Shown piece by piece: positions 19,201 to 26,773 of a stretch of 64,000 bases of DNA (positions are counted from its first letter, which is position 1; the number at the start of each line of letters is the position of its first letter). A program made the position numbers and the translations under genes. The notes below the pieces were generated by a model. It worked only from the letters and a program-made list of their open reading frames with translations. It was not told where the DNA came from and searched no databases. This DNA comes from Bacteroidota bacterium. GTDB taxonomy: Bacteria > Bacteroidota > Bacteroidia > Bacteroidales > NBLH01. The stretch lies in the NCBI GenBank assembly GCA_025361565.1, contig JANYKN010000007.1, positions 62,001 through 126,000 of the forward strand. The letters are read 5' to 3'.

Positions 19201-20364
19201 ATTATAATACGTACCAGTACCATCAGGTCTGACAGGGCATCCTAAAGCCAAATATTGTAAATCATTTGGATTGCAAGCATATGGAAATGAGCTTGGTTTA
19301 TCGTCATACCACTTGGGAATTATCTTTTTATAGGCCAGCTGATGTGGTTTTACCGCTTCAGTAAGATTACCAAAATACGGATCTTTTACAATATCGTATT
19401 GTAGACCTGTCATGGATTCGTACGACATGATTTGAGGGGCATTCACGTATGACAATAATCCTGCATCATCATATTCGATGGTAATTTTGTCCTTAGTTTG
19501 TGATTCTATTTCAATCAAGTACCATTTTGAAGTATAAAAATCATCTATTCCAGGTTTTTCCGACATATTTTGTTCATCATACTTAGGAATAGCTGTTGTG
19601 CCTGAGAAATCCCAATATGCTGTTGCACTTAAGGTTGAAAGTTTGGTTTCCTCAATAGCATTTTCCTCTTTACCAAATGTGTATTTTGTACCATCATCTG
19701 TTATTACTTCAAACGAAGTAATTTTTTTGCTTGTTGAATTGACAGTTTTGCTTATTTTCCAGTTTTTATAGGGCACCAAATGGATATTTTGTTCATTGTC
19801 AAATACAAAATAGCCAGATCCTCCAGCAAAACTATAATGAAATACATCTGGTTGCATATCATTGTTTTCCTGTTGTGATTTTTTGATAATATCAATTTTC
19901 TCATCAATTGATTTATTTTCAAACGAATTGGGCATATCACCATGTACAAAGTAGCCCTTTTCTGGTAGTTCGTCTGGATAAGCTTTCATTTCTCGTGATA
20001 TTTCACCACCTGCATTTAATTGCCACGAAATGCCCAACCAACCCCCAGTTTCACCTACTTTAACGCCTCCAGAAGCATAGCTTAAGGCAACCGGTATTTT
20101 AAGCATATAACTCTTTAATTCAAATAATGGAATCTGATAAGTAGCCATTCCTGTATACAAATCAGAAGAACCTATTACGGGTTTACCAAATTGAGAAGAA
20201 GGAGTGTTGCTCAAACCCATGATATTTTCAGATAGTCCCAGAGCATTTGGATCTTTTGAATCTTTTGGATTGCTAATATCCTTTTGAGAAAAAGCAATAG
20301 TGAAAAAGGTAATAATAAAAATTAGCGTACTTATAAATCGCTTATTGTTGCACATGTTTAGCAT
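16210..20364 (-). CDS. Large secreted RHS/YD-repeat-like protein with C-terminal PKD domain
   Basis: A 1384-residue protein with a signal peptide (cut near IAFSQ). The N-terminal half resembles the RHS-associated leader seen in Bacteroidota: LYTGMATYQIPLFEL followed by GGWLGISWQLNAGGEISRE. YD-type repeat pieces appear near residues 1080-1200 (KGHFDQYDNKGNLLQYHQ and YDYDGLGRLKTLG). The canonical RHS core ending and a toxin tip are absent. Instead the chain closes with a PKD-like immunoglobulin domain (about 1215-1290) and another Ig-like domain. Two adjacent ATG codons could start it (20364, 20355). It is the last gene of a minus-strand series; function is unknown, possibly a scaffold or a toxin-less relative of the RHS protein upstream. 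Confidence 0.75.
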   Translation of the reverse strand: MLNMCNNKRFISTLIFIITFFTIAFSQKDISNPKDSKDPNALGLSENIMGLSNTPSSQFGKPVIGSSDLYTGMATYQIPLFELKSYMLKIPVALSYASGGVKVGETGGWLGISWQLNAGGEISREMKAYPDELPEKGYFVHGDMPNSFENKSIDEKIDIIKKSQQENNDMQPDVFHYSFAGGSGYFVFDNEQNIHLVPYKNWKISKTVNSTSKKITSFEVITDDGTKYTFGKEENAIEETKLSTLSATAYWDFSGTTAIPKYDEQNMSEKPGIDDFYTSKWYLIEIESQTKDKITIEYDDAGLLSYVNAPQIMSYESMTGLQYDIVKDPYFGNLTEAVKPHQLAYKKIIPKWYDDKPSSFPYACNPNDLQYLALGCPVRPDGTGTYYNPSTNEDLPCLVSGEQGVVSYPLRYFLHQTKVEIKSKIISKIKTSNNNYVQFVHDASSTIPGTCRISKVVLKDMNNKEIKSFILQYKKVISNSANPSGAAADPFSLMEFMAFRDAKILKTGSGFVPANLAKNYFDIIVNLSHQDLYTHYVFEGLKEYNYERFFLERLQESSNQTSIQPYVFTYKSPESIIRRTSVWSGVFNYSIAENIDPSQIFCKMVESYNYQVADGLSKPIGTSYGQLQKIFLPTGGYVQYEYEDTKEGSEIIFGSKRVAKITQSDGINSYAKKITYPVIGYKALWRYHRDIDFYDPENLMIYKKIIRTSYELDETDFTKGSPVGYKVVTVENCSDISEQNCNSSNGYEQYEFTTLDDIDIVGLNAGNKYGKSYAYPILTGFNAKCVDFQETISGDNKRFFEISPTLTNNFTTGDYKNFSSIDNIRGLMKKQTVYSATGKISETKNDYKLSEYSNVTGLNGLSYNYGFYYVKGDKCFLGDCWNKWDPYDMVRQVAYLSIHRSTSVSLTSTTEKTFDMNYPGNESKAITNVKEYQAHSTILKPIEEKAFSVNSTGTKISDELKTKFRYTDEFTQNLPIQMMHENNMLIPIEVTNYKNDQIIGSSITSYFINAGNMVLPVTSYTLETNEPLAIANFQPATSSMVLDSKVKPKGHFDQYDNKGNLLQYHQENGINVAFVWAYKQTYPVAKIENSTYDNVINTLGSIGSSNNDIESKSIGDDDETDLLKVFNDLRGTTLMADAIITSYTYNPLVGMTSQTDASGKTTYYDYDGLGRLKTLGNQNKEILKSYEYHYKPAETGTFSDLGFTGISGATTYKMGDNATFNANITSGSGSYTYKWELMENGVSFTNYTAPIFNINLSAHGNYEVACTVTDTKTGQSINRTMSITVSIYLIAPEITGPSQVTSSAAGVSVPYYISNAGDADSVEIKMPDGTSDWISYNIYGSYVPVVFKNPPTTNPVVVTIQVRIWVGGQASPWGSITTTVLYGQ

Positions 20365-20372
20365 GATTAAAT

Positions 20373-20936
20373 TTACAGTTTAACGGTTCTATTAAATTTA
20401 TAGGTAAAAGAAAGTATCGCAGGGAAAAGAGTAGTAGCTATTCCATCTCCTGCTGAATCCCAACCTCTTCCAACATCTGAACTTAGACTGGCTGAGAACC
20501 TTTTTGCAAAATCATATTCTACACCTAAACCAATATTTAAGGTAATGAACTTTGAAGGAATAGTACTTGTTTGTATATTAGCTCTATGAAATGAATAATA
20601 TAAAAAGCTTTGATAGAAGAACTTAACTTGCTTGTGGTTTTTACCTGAATACCTTCGATAGCCTGCAAAAAATTCAAGTTCTGGTTGCCCTAAATCCAAA
20701 TCATCTTCTTGATCTTTTCTTATTCCAAAGCCTCCAAAAAAACAATTCTTGCCTGTTCTGTACAAATAAGTTGCAAATACTGAGTTTGAACCTTGTATTG
20801 TATAATAGTTTAAAGATACTCCTTGATCCTTTGTGCTATTAAAATCTGCCTGCCCAACCGCGCTAAAGCTTATTGTAAGCAATAAGCCCACCACCAGTAT
20901 TTTACTCTGCAATTTTGTTTTGTAATTTGTTCTCAT
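20373..20936 (-). CDS. Predicted outer-membrane beta-barrel protein, unknown function
   Basis: I place the start at 20936, which gives 187 residues and a good signal peptide (cut near SAVGQ). The longer frame from 21014 would overlap the upstream stop as TAATG but puts 26 odd residues before the signal. The mature chain is rich in alternating aromatic residues and glycine (GLGVEYDFAKRF, AILSFTYKF) and ends in aromatic/hydrophobic strands, as small barrels do. A relic of its 5' end lies at 22355-22483. It ends eight bases before the RHS-like gene, suggesting co-transcription and perhaps a shared surface role. Confidence 0.65.
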   Translation of the reverse strand: MRTNYKTKLQSKILVVGLLLTISFSAVGQADFNSTKDQGVSLNYYTIQGSNSVFATYLYRTGKNCFFGGFGIRKDQEDDLDLGQPELEFFAGYRRYSGKNHKQVKFFYQSFLYYSFHRANIQTSTIPSKFITLNIGLGVEYDFAKRFSASLSSDVGRGWDSAGDGIATTLFPAILSFTYKFNRTVKL

Positions 20937-21013
20937 ATCAGTATCTAAGTTTTGTAATGTTGTTTTTGTTAATGCTATACTTTTGAAAAAGGGAATAATT
21001 CTATTGCCACTCA

Positions 21014-22336
21014 TTATTTTATTTTAATTTTCTCAACAATAAACTCATTATTATTTGCATCATTATAATTGTATATATCAAACAGATAATAAATGTCTGT
21101 TCGTTCCCTATTGCTTATTACAATCAGGTAATCGTTGTCCAAAAATATTTTAAATGGAAATCCAATTGTATGGTATATTTTACTTATATTCATTTCAGGG
21201 AATGTGTATTCTATGATAGATTTATCTCCTGATCCTCCTGCATAAATCTGGTTGCCGTCATTATTGATACTAAAATCTGAAAATTTAAAATATTGATCTG
21301 GAATCGGTAATTGAGAAATAAAAGTTAGATCTGATGAAAAAATCGCACCTACGTTAGATGTGATCAAATATTTTCCATCCGGGAAAATTCTAAATATTAA
21401 ATTGTCGATAGGACGATCATCATATCCTGAAAAACCCAAGGAACTATATACATCATTCTCACTAAAATTTACTTTATAAATAGATGGAGGCGTTATATCA
21501 ATTGTAACATTTATTAAATCAGTACTAGAATTTGGCATTAAAAACAACCTGTCATTACTACTGCCTCCAATTTCTTTAATCAATTGATGCGTATTGATAT
21601 TATAAATCCTGTTTGAAAATGCCCCATCGTTTGTCAAGGTAAAAATTTTTGAATTATTTGCCACCAGGCTGTTACAATCAAAACCGATATTAATAGTATC
21701 TGATACTTTTAAATCATCTTCATTCAATAAAAGCAATTTATTTTCGCGGCTTGGCACAATTAATCTTCTACTTAACCCATCATCATAAAGATAGCTGTAT
21801 CCAATAAGGCTATCCATTTTAATTTTTGAAATAATAGTGTCATTAGCGTAATCGTATGTTGAGATGATGCTCCCCTTGCCATTTTCAAAAAAATACAATG
21901 TTTGCTTATTAATATTTTGGATTACATCAAAAGGGGATGTTTCTAAAATTTTATATTTGGGGCTCAAATATTGTTGCACATTGCTATATATTGGTGCTGT
22001 ACCATTACCTATTTTTGCCATAATATAATAACGTAGATCAGGACTTTCGGCCAAATTATTATCTTCAAAACTTAATGTGTTTTGATCTGTGATTATGGCT
22101 ACTGTATCGTATTCATACGAACAACCATAGAATTTTTTCCATTGATTTATTCTTGCCACAGTATATTGCACAAAATGTTTTGATTGTACTTTCGACCAGT
22201 TCAAAACAATGCTATGGTCCGTAACTGTCAAATCGTTAAGTAAAATAGTTTGTGTTAAATCTTCAACGTCATTGTCCTTTCTACATGAAAAAAGAAGAAT
22301 AAACAAGGGGATTAGTAAAATGATTTTTCGTTTCAT
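21014..22336 (-). CDS. Lipoprotein with fibronectin-III-like domain and propeller-like C-terminal region
   Basis: A 440-residue lipoprotein (Cys18 in LLFSC). Residues about 32-125 look like a fibronectin type III domain (LNDLTVTDHSIVLNWSKV and later PIYSNVQQYLSP). The remainder has repeating short beta segments such as LLLLNEDDLKVSDTINIG and GKYLITSNVGAIFSS, suggestive of a YVTN/WD-type propeller. It lies in the minus-strand cluster with RHS-type proteins and directly precedes the barrel gene. No specific function is recognised. Confidence 0.65.
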   Translation of the reverse strand: MKRKIILLIPLFILLFSCRKDNDVEDLTQTILLNDLTVTDHSIVLNWSKVQSKHFVQYTVARINQWKKFYGCSYEYDTVAIITDQNTLSFEDNNLAESPDLRYYIMAKIGNGTAPIYSNVQQYLSPKYKILETSPFDVIQNINKQTLYFFENGKGSIISTYDYANDTIISKIKMDSLIGYSYLYDDGLSRRLIVPSRENKLLLLNEDDLKVSDTINIGFDCNSLVANNSKIFTLTNDGAFSNRIYNINTHQLIKEIGGSSNDRLFLMPNSSTDLINVTIDITPPSIYKVNFSENDVYSSLGFSGYDDRPIDNLIFRIFPDGKYLITSNVGAIFSSDLTFISQLPIPDQYFKFSDFSINNDGNQIYAGGSGDKSIIEYTFPEMNISKIYHTIGFPFKIFLDNDYLIVISNRERTDIYYLFDIYNYNDANNNEFIVEKIKIK

Positions 22337-22354
22337 TTGTTATTATTTATTGTT

Positions 22355-22483
22355 TTAATTTGGTACATTGCAATCTTTAGTATTATTAGAATCCGCCTGC
22401 CCAACCACGCTAAAGCTTATTACAAGGAACAAGCCCTCATCCAGTATTTTACTCTGCAATTTTGTTTTGTTAATTGGTTTCAT
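22355..22483 (-). pseudogene. Relic duplicate of the 5' end of the barrel gene at 20373-20936
   Basis: The stretch 22385-22520 is a clear near-copy of 20850-20970 on the same strand. It encodes a 42-residue frame (ATG at 22483, TAA at 22355) sharing KTKLQSKIL, ISFS, VGQAD and TKD with the signal peptide and first residues of the barrel protein, then diverging and stopping. It sits just upstream of the lipoprotein gene. It most likely marks a tandem duplication that decayed; translation of the short frame is possible but unsupported. Confidence 0.7.
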
Positions 22484-22623
22484 ATCAGTATCTAAGTTTT
22501 GTTTGTAATTGTTATTTATTTGAGTTATGCTTCTTTTTAATATTAATTTTTAATTTGCTTTTATTATTTCTTTACTTTAACAATGTTTGCTCTATTTAGG
22601 AAACTTGTGCCATGAAATTTAAA

Positions 22624-23232
22624 TTAAAATGGCGTATCATAATGTATTACTACTTTTCTGTCGAAACCATTCTTCCCAACAGGTTCACCATAAATTTTAA
22701 AAAGACTATCAGTTAATGGTTGTTTAAAAATCCGATAGGTATAAACACCCGAACCTCCATCTTCACTAGAAATAATAAAATAACTTTTATGTGTTGGTTC
22801 CGTGGTAATTTTGCTACAATTTATAATACGAAGTCTTTCACTTAAAAAAGTCAAGGTCGTTTTGTCCCATTTCAGTTCATATAAAACAGAATCTAATTTA
22901 GCGGATCCAACTTCCAAATTTTCTCCTCCCAAAAAATTAGAATCGTTAATTACCTCATCATAAGGCATCAACATTAAATGAAATTGATCATCATTATCTC
23001 CATTTCCAAAAAAAATATTGTGGTTTTTATAATTTTGAGGTATAACAGTATCAAATAGAGATACTAATTCAATAAATTCATTTTTATGTTCGTAGTAGTT
23101 CTTTTCCAGTTCTTCCCTTGAACTTTTATTCTTTGTCATGTATGAAAAGGATGCAAGAAATAAGATGTAAAGTATTACTGTACTAATTATTAATATTAGT
23201 AAAACAGAAAGAATCTTTTTAATTATTATCAT
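22624..23232 (-). CDS. Small membrane-anchored protein downstream of the RHS toxin; candidate immunity protein
   Basis: A 202-residue protein with one strongly hydrophobic N-terminal helix (about residues 5-32) and a soluble remainder. It lies 21 bases after the RHS/toxin gene on the same strand, the position where polymorphic toxin systems encode immunity proteins. I recognise no family. An immunity role is inferred only from position; it could equally be an unrelated periplasmic anchored protein. Confidence 0.6.
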   Translation of the reverse strand: MIIIKKILSVLLILIISTVILYILFLASFSYMTKNKSSREELEKNYYEHKNEFIELVSLFDTVIPQNYKNHNIFFGNGDNDDQFHLMLMPYDEVINDSNFLGGENLEVGSAKLDSVLYELKWDKTTLTFLSERLRIINCSKITTEPTHKSYFIISSEDGGSGVYTYRIFKQPLTDSLFKIYGEPVGKNGFDRKVVIHYDTPF

Positions 23233-23253
23233 ATAAATATCAAAATTTAAAGA

Positions 23254-26200
23254 TTAATCTAAATCATGAGAATTGTAATAATCGAATCCATAATTTATCC
23301 ATTCATAATCAGTTGGGTTGTCTCCGTATGGAGGTAAAAGAATTTCATTGTAAAATCCCTCACCAATTAATACTTCCCTTGTTGGTCTCCATGATTCAGG
23401 AACCTCCGAGTTATAATCTTTTTCCCATTTTTCCATTTCTTTTCCTCCCGCCGTTTTCAACATGAAAGTTTCTGTGAAAAGTCCATACGAATCGCCAACA
23501 ACTCCAAAATGAAAATTATTCAAATCCTCTGCTCTCCCATCTTTTCCGTCAAAAAGAAAATGAGTTTCAGGTAAGTCTCCTAATCCTCCATTTTGTTTAT
23601 CTGCATCTTTATGATAAAATGCTAAACCAATTATATGTTGCGACAATTGCCTTGTTCGCTGATTTTGGTTCGCGGGACTACGGTATTTATAATCCCATTC
23701 TCCAAATTTACGAACTCGACCATTAAAACTAGTTTCTTGAAAATACGGATCCAAGATTAGATCAGCTATTTTCGAATTTTCTTGTAATAAATTTCGAAAC
23801 CAAATATTGGCATCAATTGTTTTACCAATTTCACCAACTGGTACATTATAACTCATATAATTCATATAAACACGCATGTCATTTTTATTAGGCCCATAGT
23901 TGAGTATATATCCAGACCGATCAATAAATACTTCCAGCCCTTCCATCTCCACTCCATCAATCACCCTATTCTCACTAAAAGCATAGGGGCTATTATAAGT
24001 ATATTTTTCAGCCAATGGGTCAATACTACTAAACCTTCCAATTTCAGGGTCAGCCATCCGCCATTTAAACTGATACCATCCTAAATCAAGTTCTTCCTGT
24101 AGTTCCTGGCCCTGGTATTTTATTTTGTTTTTGTTGGTTTGCAACGGGTTTTGGTAACTCAGCCCTTCCATTGCCAAACCAAACGGATAGTAGTGGGTTT
24201 CCTGTTGCACTTCAACTAAGCCATTGTTGTCATTATCGGCCACCACGGCACGGGTATTGCCCAAATGGTCTTTAATAAAGTACTCGTATTTAAAAGTAGT
24301 AACACCCGGCGCTTCGACAGGCTCAGCGACCGGGTCAGCAACCATACGGCCATCGTCGGTTAAAATATAGGCCAGGGAACCGTTTTCATATACATAATTG
24401 CCTACATAGTCGGTTTCTTTTTCAAGATTGGCGTTGCGGAATACTTTCTGTTGTAATTTTATACCCGCGGCATCGTATACATATTCTATGTAGTTATTGT
24501 TGCTCAAGTCAATGGATTTTGGCAAATTTAAGTAATTGTAGTCTATTTCTTCAATTTGTTTGTTGTGGTCGGTTATCAGGTTGCCATTGTCATCATACAG
24601 GTATTCGTGGGTGGTGGCATCGGTTGGCACTCCTGTATTTTGCAGGCCATTGTCGCTAAAACCAGCCAATTGTGCCTTGCTGTCGCTCGCCATATCGTTT
24701 ACTTTTATCAGTTGGTTGCCTTTGTAGCCGTATTCCAATTTGTCAATCTGTCCAAAGCTGTTGTCAGTAAAGAGGCCATCGCGGTTTAAGAACTTTAGAT
24801 TTCCATTTTTATCATAGCCATAAAAATTGCTATACATTTCACCTTCGGTACCTTTAAAAATAGCTTCTGTTATGCGTTCTGTTCCATCATACGTAAAATC
24901 AAAACTTTTTTCTCCGTTGAGTTTGGCTGAGTTCCATTGCATGGCTGAGATATTGCCGTTATATAGTTTATTTGCAGGCCGAATGCTATTGATATTGTAC
25001 ATCAATTCTTGTTCAAACAATAAGCCTCCGGCTTTGTTGGTATTGTTCATAATGGTAAGCCAGCCACGTATATTGTAATCAAGTTTGGATGTTATCAAAT
25101 AGCTTTCATCTGCATTTTTATGGATGTCTTTTTCAATCAATTGGCCCAGTTCATTGTATTTGTTCAGGGCTATTTGATTATAGGCTGCCCCGTCCATGGC
25201 CATTTCGGTAGTTAACAATCGCCCGGCATGGTCGTAGGTAAAACGTTTGGCAATGGTATGTGTAGCCAGGCTGGTGGTGTGTTTGTGTTTTGTTTCCAAT
25301 AACTGGCCTGTAAAATCGTATTTGTTGCTTACCATATCCAGTCCGCCCAATTGGTTTTGGCCTTGAGTCTGGATTACACGGTATTCTTTATCGTAATAAT
25401 TTACGGTAATTAGCCATTCATCAGTATCAAGTATCCTGGTTTGGGTATAGGTAACAAGGCCTTTGATCTTAATGTTGAAGCTATCAGTCAGATTAAATTC
25501 ATTTTTAAAAGGATAGGCAGTGAGAATAGTATCATGATAAGTGCTGTAATAAGTTTTTGTTAAGGCTTTAAAATCTGCAGATTCAACAAAGCTTACAGCA
25601 TAATCATCTTCCATTTTCTTTCTTGTTCGGGTAGGGCTTGATTTGTCGGTATAAATACCTGAAGCAATTGGCCAACCCAGTAAATTATATTGGCTAAGCA
25701 TCCAATCATTGTTCTTGCGCAAATTGCCATCTTGTGATAAAACCAACCTGTCCTGTTTGTCGTAAGCCATATAAACAGGCAAAGCCCCAGGGATTTTTTT
25801 CTCTATCATACGGTGCTTTGCATCGTAATTGTAATAGTAGCAGTACTCGTCATCCACAATTCCATTGGCTTCTGGAGGTATCACGCAACGGAGCTGGCCA
25901 AAATCGTCATAAACATTGTAGGTGCGCAAACCTCCTTGCCTCTCTGTTAAAACAACCTGCCCAAGGGTATTTTTATACTCTTTGGTCGATTTATGATCCT
26001 CATCGGTTGTGGTTGTTACATATAATGTGGCAGCAGGATAAAATCCATCATTTTTGATGGAGGTGGCATCCAATGTGGCGCCATCTACCTTCCATCGGAT
26101 AATTTTATCGTTATCGGTATTTGAATTGTATTGAATGGAGCTCGAATGTGCAGTGAAATCTATCTGGCCATCTACTGTTATTCGCCAGTCTTTGCCAGGT

Positions 26201-26763
26201 GAGCCTTGTTCAATTGGCCTGCTCAATGGTGATGGTTCAAAATCAGTAACAGCGGTAAATTTTTCTTCTCCATCAGCTACATTGAACATGGCTTTGTAAA
26301 AGGCTGTGTTTTTGGTGATCGCTTCAGTTTGATTAATATAGCCACCATTGTTTGCAATAGCAAATGGCATATATTTAACTGCTTCGCGGCCAGAATTATC
26401 GTATTCAATAATTTGTACAATGTCTTTATTATTTGGGCTTGCCTTTATAGTTAAATTCTGCATCGGTCGACCAAGCCCATCTATAAATTGGAAGTTAACC
26501 ACACTATTGTCTTCTTCGGGCAAATTAAGGCCTGCTATTCTGGGCTCTGTTGTTTTTACATAATTTTGATCGCAATTACGGTTTATCGTTATTGGGAAAT
26601 TTGGGCTTGGAGGGCTATTGCCACATAAGCTAATTCCACTTACAGTTATATTACCGTTTGAGGCAGTTGGAGCAAAATTTACAGTAATTACGCGTGAATT
26701 ATTACCTGCAACAATACTTGCGCCTTCCGGTAATGTCCAGGTGTAGCTTGTAATATTGGCCAT
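23254..26763 (-). CDS. RHS-repeat polymorphic toxin, C-terminal part of a frameshifted gene (type-44-like toxin tip)
   Basis: This frame (1169 residues from its first ATG) lacks its own signal peptide. It continues the PKD-repeat protein upstream: the same frame reads back to 26843-26849 as IPAAGSITGASAVC, a PKD unit. After that unit come a DUF6443-like region (FIDGLGRPMQN), many YD repeats (YDYNGNL-like units such as YDDNGNLITD) and the RHS core (EYFIKDHLGNTRAV, MADPEIGRFSSIDPLAEKY) ending near residue 940. The variable tail (about 943-1169) contains GEWDYK and NNFHFGVVGDSYG, resembling polymorphic toxin type 44. A single C too many in a C7 tract breaks the joint gene, 23254-28996, of about 1913 residues. 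Confidence 0.88.
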   Translation of the reverse strand: MANITSYTWTLPEGASIVAGNNSRVITVNFAPTASNGNITVSGISLCGNSPPSPNFPITINRNCDQNYVKTTEPRIAGLNLPEEDNSVVNFQFIDGLGRPMQNLTIKASPNNKDIVQIIEYDNSGREAVKYMPFAIANNGGYINQTEAITKNTAFYKAMFNVADGEEKFTAVTDFEPSPLSRPIEQGSPGKDWRITVDGQIDFTAHSSSIQYNSNTDNDKIIRWKVDGATLDATSIKNDGFYPAATLYVTTTTDEDHKSTKEYKNTLGQVVLTERQGGLRTYNVYDDFGQLRCVIPPEANGIVDDEYCYYYNYDAKHRMIEKKIPGALPVYMAYDKQDRLVLSQDGNLRKNNDWMLSQYNLLGWPIASGIYTDKSSPTRTRKKMEDDYAVSFVESADFKALTKTYYSTYHDTILTAYPFKNEFNLTDSFNIKIKGLVTYTQTRILDTDEWLITVNYYDKEYRVIQTQGQNQLGGLDMVSNKYDFTGQLLETKHKHTTSLATHTIAKRFTYDHAGRLLTTEMAMDGAAYNQIALNKYNELGQLIEKDIHKNADESYLITSKLDYNIRGWLTIMNNTNKAGGLLFEQELMYNINSIRPANKLYNGNISAMQWNSAKLNGEKSFDFTYDGTERITEAIFKGTEGEMYSNFYGYDKNGNLKFLNRDGLFTDNSFGQIDKLEYGYKGNQLIKVNDMASDSKAQLAGFSDNGLQNTGVPTDATTHEYLYDDNGNLITDHNKQIEEIDYNYLNLPKSIDLSNNNYIEYVYDAAGIKLQQKVFRNANLEKETDYVGNYVYENGSLAYILTDDGRMVADPVAEPVEAPGVTTFKYEYFIKDHLGNTRAVVADNDNNGLVEVQQETHYYPFGLAMEGLSYQNPLQTNKNKIKYQGQELQEELDLGWYQFKWRMADPEIGRFSSIDPLAEKYTYNSPYAFSENRVIDGVEMEGLEVFIDRSGYILNYGPNKNDMRVYMNYMSYNVPVGEIGKTIDANIWFRNLLQENSKIADLILDPYFQETSFNGRVRKFGEWDYKYRSPANQNQRTRQLSQHIIGLAFYHKDADKQNGGLGDLPETHFLFDGKDGRAEDLNNFHFGVVGDSYGLFTETFMLKTAGGKEMEKWEKDYNSEVPESWRPTREVLIGEGFYNEILLPPYGDNPTDYEWINYGFDYYNSHDLD
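24309..24330 (-). repeat. Short GC-rich repeat (GAGCCTGTCGAAG type) inserted in the RHS coding region
   Basis: Read on the minus strand, this stretch contains GCTGAGCCTGTCGAAGC and adds the residues VAEPVEAP to the RHS protein just before the DHLGNTR block. It is GC-rich against AT-rich surroundings, has CGCT/AGCG ends, and keeps the frame open. I recall similar GAGCCTGTCGAAG repeats scattered in many bacterial genomes, including inside RHS genes. Only one copy was seen in this window. Confidence 0.5.
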
Positions 26764-26773
26764 TGCGGCTACA

